This document shows positions 32,717 through 34,132 of a stretch of DNA of 34,132 nucleotides, piece by piece. The first letter of the stretch is position 1. Every line of letters starts with the position of its first letter. Below the pieces are notes generated by a model. It searched no databases. It was not told where the DNA came from and worked only from the letters and a program-made list of their open reading frames with translations. The stretch comes from Faecalibacterium sp. UBA1771. Lineage in GTDB: Bacteria > Bacillota > Clostridia > Oscillospirales > Ruminococcaceae. The position numbers and the translations under genes are program-made. The stretch spans positions 1 to 34,132 of the forward strand of contig DCGT01000003.1 of NCBI GenBank assembly GCA_002315315.1, given 5' to 3'.

Positions 32717-32768
32717 GCACAAAAGCACACTCCGCAAGACTATTATGTCGCAGAGTGTGCTTTTGTGC
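32717..32768. repeat. 16-base perfect inverted repeat after tRNA-Arg
   Basis: GCACAAAAGCACACTC (32717-32732) and its exact complement at 32753-32768, with a 20-base loop. A very stable RNA hairpin could end or protect the tRNA precursor transcript, although no T-run follows it. No integrase is nearby to suggest an attachment site. Confidence 0.7.
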
Positions 32769-32872
32769 GTTTCGGCGAATTCGGTTTCCGTTTGCATAAG
32801 CTGTGATATGATGCTGTTAAGTGTGATATAATAATATCGTGTAAGGAAATAATTAACAAAGGAGATTTTACA

Positions 32873-33259
32873 ATGAAAATAGCGGTCACCTACGACAACG
32901 GAGAAATTTTCCAGCATTTCGGTCACACCGAACAATTCAAAATTTACGATGCAGAGAACGGTATTGTTGTCGGTTCCGAAATTTCCGGTACCGACGGTCA
33001 GGGTCACGGTGCTCTCGCGCGGCTGCTTGCCGGCAGAAATATCGACATTCTCATCTGCGGAGGTATCGGCGCAGGTGCTCAAAACGCACTTGCACAGCTC
33101 GGAATAAAGCTGTATGCCGGAATAAGCGGAAACGCCGACGAAGCGGTTAACTCTCTGCTCGCAGGCACACTTGTCTGCAATACCGATGTTCACTGCGGCC
33201 ACCACGGGCACGAGCACAATTGCGATGACCATAACTGCGGTAAACACGACTGTCACTGA
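32873..33259 (+). CDS. NifX/NifB-like dinitrogenase Fe-Mo cofactor family protein with Cys/His-rich tail
   Basis: 128 residues. The first ~100 match the small alpha/beta NifX/NafY-type domain found in many anaerobes without nitrogenase: MKIAVTYDNGEIFQHFGHTE, ICGGIGAGAQNALAQLGIKL and a closing TLVCN. From residue 108 the tail is Cys- and His-rich (CGHHGHEHNCDDHNCGKHDC), a likely metal-binding appendage. AAAGGAG precedes the ATG, and TATAAT lies at 32827-32832 without a clear -35. A role in Fe-S or metal-cofactor delivery is inferred from family behaviour. It sits alone between the tRNA and pckA. Confidence 0.85.
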   Translation: MKIAVTYDNGEIFQHFGHTEQFKIYDAENGIVVGSEISGTDGQGHGALARLLAGRNIDILICGGIGAGAQNALAQLGIKLYAGISGNADEAVNSLLAGTLVCNTDVHCGHHGHEHNCDDHNCGKHDCH

Positions 33260-33417
33260 CTATATTTTGACCGATACGAAAAATCACGTTTCAGCTTATA
33301 TTATTCGTATTTATATATTTATTCCAACATATTTTCGTATATTATAAACTGTTTTGTGTATTATTACCCTTGTTCTTAACAATTTCTTTACTTTATTAAT
33401 CAATGATTGTTAAGCTA

Positions 33418-33446
33418 TTGACAAAGCAAATACGCCGATATATTAT
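33418..33446 (+). promoter_or_regulatory. Near-consensus promoter of pckA
   Basis: A perfect TTGACA (33418-33423), 17 bases and TATTAT (33441-33446), giving a leader of about 80 bases. The leader carries a second ribosome-like AAGGGGAG and a weak dyad (TAGGTC/GGCCTA) but no clear small ORF. Confidence 0.8.
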
Positions 33447-33534
33447 AAGAATAATAGTATAAGGGGAGTAGGTCGTTTTTTGTGGGCGGCCTAAATCCTC
33501 GCTAAATTACTAAAATAATTAAGGAGTAATGAAT

Positions 33535-34132
33535 ATGTCTGAACTCAATCTCAGTAAGTACGGAATTAACGGTGCAACCGAAATTCTGCACAACCCCTCT
33601 TATGAAGTTCTCTTTGAGGAAGAGACCAAAGCAGGCCTCACCGGTTACGAAGTCGGTCAGGTCAGCGAGCTGGACGCCGTCAACGTTATGACAGGTATCT
33701 ATACCGGACGTTCTCCTCAAGATAAGTATATCGTCATGGACGAGAACTCCAAGAACACCGTATGGTGGACCTCTCCCGAGTATAAGAACGACAACCATCC
33801 CATGAGTGAGGATGTTTGGGCGACCGTCAAGACCCTTGCTCAGCAGCAGCTTTCCGGCAAGCGCCTGTTCGTAATGGATGCTTTCTGCGGAGCCAACAAG
33901 GACACTCGTATGTCAGTTCGCTTCGTAATGGAGGTTGCATGGCAGGCTCATTTCGTCAAGAATATGTTCATCCAGCCGACCGACGAAGAGCTCGCCGCTT
34001 TTGAGCCGGATTTCATAGTCTATACCGCTTCCAAGGCAAAGGTTGACAATTACAAGGAACTCGGACTTAACTCCGAAACCTGCGTAGCCTTCAATATCTC
34101 CTCCCGTGAGCAGGTTATCCTCAACACCTGGT
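33535..34132 (+). CDS. pckA: Phosphoenolpyruvate carboxykinase (ATP), 3' end outside window
   Basis: Interconverts oxaloacetate and PEP with ATP; in anaerobes it often runs toward oxaloacetate. The visible ~199 residues match the ATP-type family: SKYGINGATEILHNPSYEVL at the start, TGIYTGRSPQDKYIV (about 61-75, substrate Arg), VMDAFCGANKDTRMSVR and IFSSRE-like NISSREQVILNTW at the edge. Start 33535 has AAGGAG eight bases upstream; an in-frame ATG at 33529 would be only two bases away. The P-loop and metal-binding segments lie outside. Confidence 0.96.
   Translation, partial: MSELNLSKYGINGATEILHNPSYEVLFEEETKAGLTGYEVGQVSELDAVNVMTGIYTGRSPQDKYIVMDENSKNTVWWTSPEYKNDNHPMSEDVWATVKTLAQQQLSGKRLFVMDAFCGANKDTRMSVRFVMEVAWQAHFVKNMFIQPTDEELAAFEPDFIVYTASKAKVDNYKELGLNSETCVAFNISSREQVILNTW

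Noticed and set aside
32609..33256. 215-codon minus-strand ORF ending in GAIRTHGLQSRSLTLYPTELRALI
   Set aside because: Its C-terminal part is the antisense translation of the tRNA-Arg gene, a well-known database artefact, and the rest is antisense to the NifX-like gene.

Overview
The window looks like a stretch of chromosome from a low-to-moderate-GC Gram-positive Clostridia, probably a gut member of the Oscillospirales/Ruminococcaceae. That placement is inferred from family content, not from a marker gene. The supporting signs are strong AAGGAG/GGAGG ribosome sites, TTG/GTG starts, a CIRCE operator on an hsp20 gene, DegV and DUF1836 proteins, a glmU-prs pair, ATP-type pckA and Firmicutes-type pdxY-trmL. 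There is no phage, insertion sequence, CRISPR array or rRNA. One tRNA is present, tRNA-Arg(CCG).

Layout. (1) 1-4576 is a sugar-phosphate locus: araB (L-ribulokinase, cut by the left edge) diverges from dhaK - class II ketose-bisphosphate aldolase - dhaL, closed by a strong terminator. (2) 4590-7150 holds a small membrane protein, a lipoprotein and a cytoplasmic beta-lactamase-fold serine hydrolase. (3) 7198-12606 holds degV (-), DUF1836 (+), a D-2-hydroxyacid dehydrogenase (-) divergent from a MarR regulator, a GltS-like transporter, and a CIRCE-controlled small heat-shock protein. (4) 12841-21718 is a co-directional surface-glycan cluster. It runs NeuC-type UDP-GlcNAc 2-epimerase, two Gfo/Idh/MocA proteins (the first apparently without catalytic residues), CMP-sugar cytidylyltransferase, lipoprotein and surface-carbohydrate transferase-like protein, and ends in a 941-residue acidic, apparently disordered protein with one C-terminal membrane anchor. 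(5) 21759-27127 is leftward housekeeping: prs, glmU, a MoaF-like protein, trmL and pdxY. (6) 27212-30940 holds a very small membrane ORF, a fused methyltransferase-TetR protein with an operator-bearing promoter, and an aldo/keto reductase with ferredoxin-type clusters. (7) 31170-34132 holds a GT4 glycosyltransferase, tRNA-Arg, a long perfect inverted repeat, a NifX-like protein with a Cys/His tail, and the start of pckA with a near-consensus promoter.

The least conventional content is in three places. The first is the NulO-like glycan cluster, which has no NeuB in view, a catalytically degenerate oxidoreductase beside an intact one, and a large tail-anchored disordered protein. The second is the single-chain SAM methyltransferase-TetR regulator with a palindrome between its own -35 and -10. 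The third is the interleaved DhaK-aldolase-DhaL operon beside a ribulokinase, which suggests a ketose kinase/aldolase route rather than plain dihydroxyacetone use.
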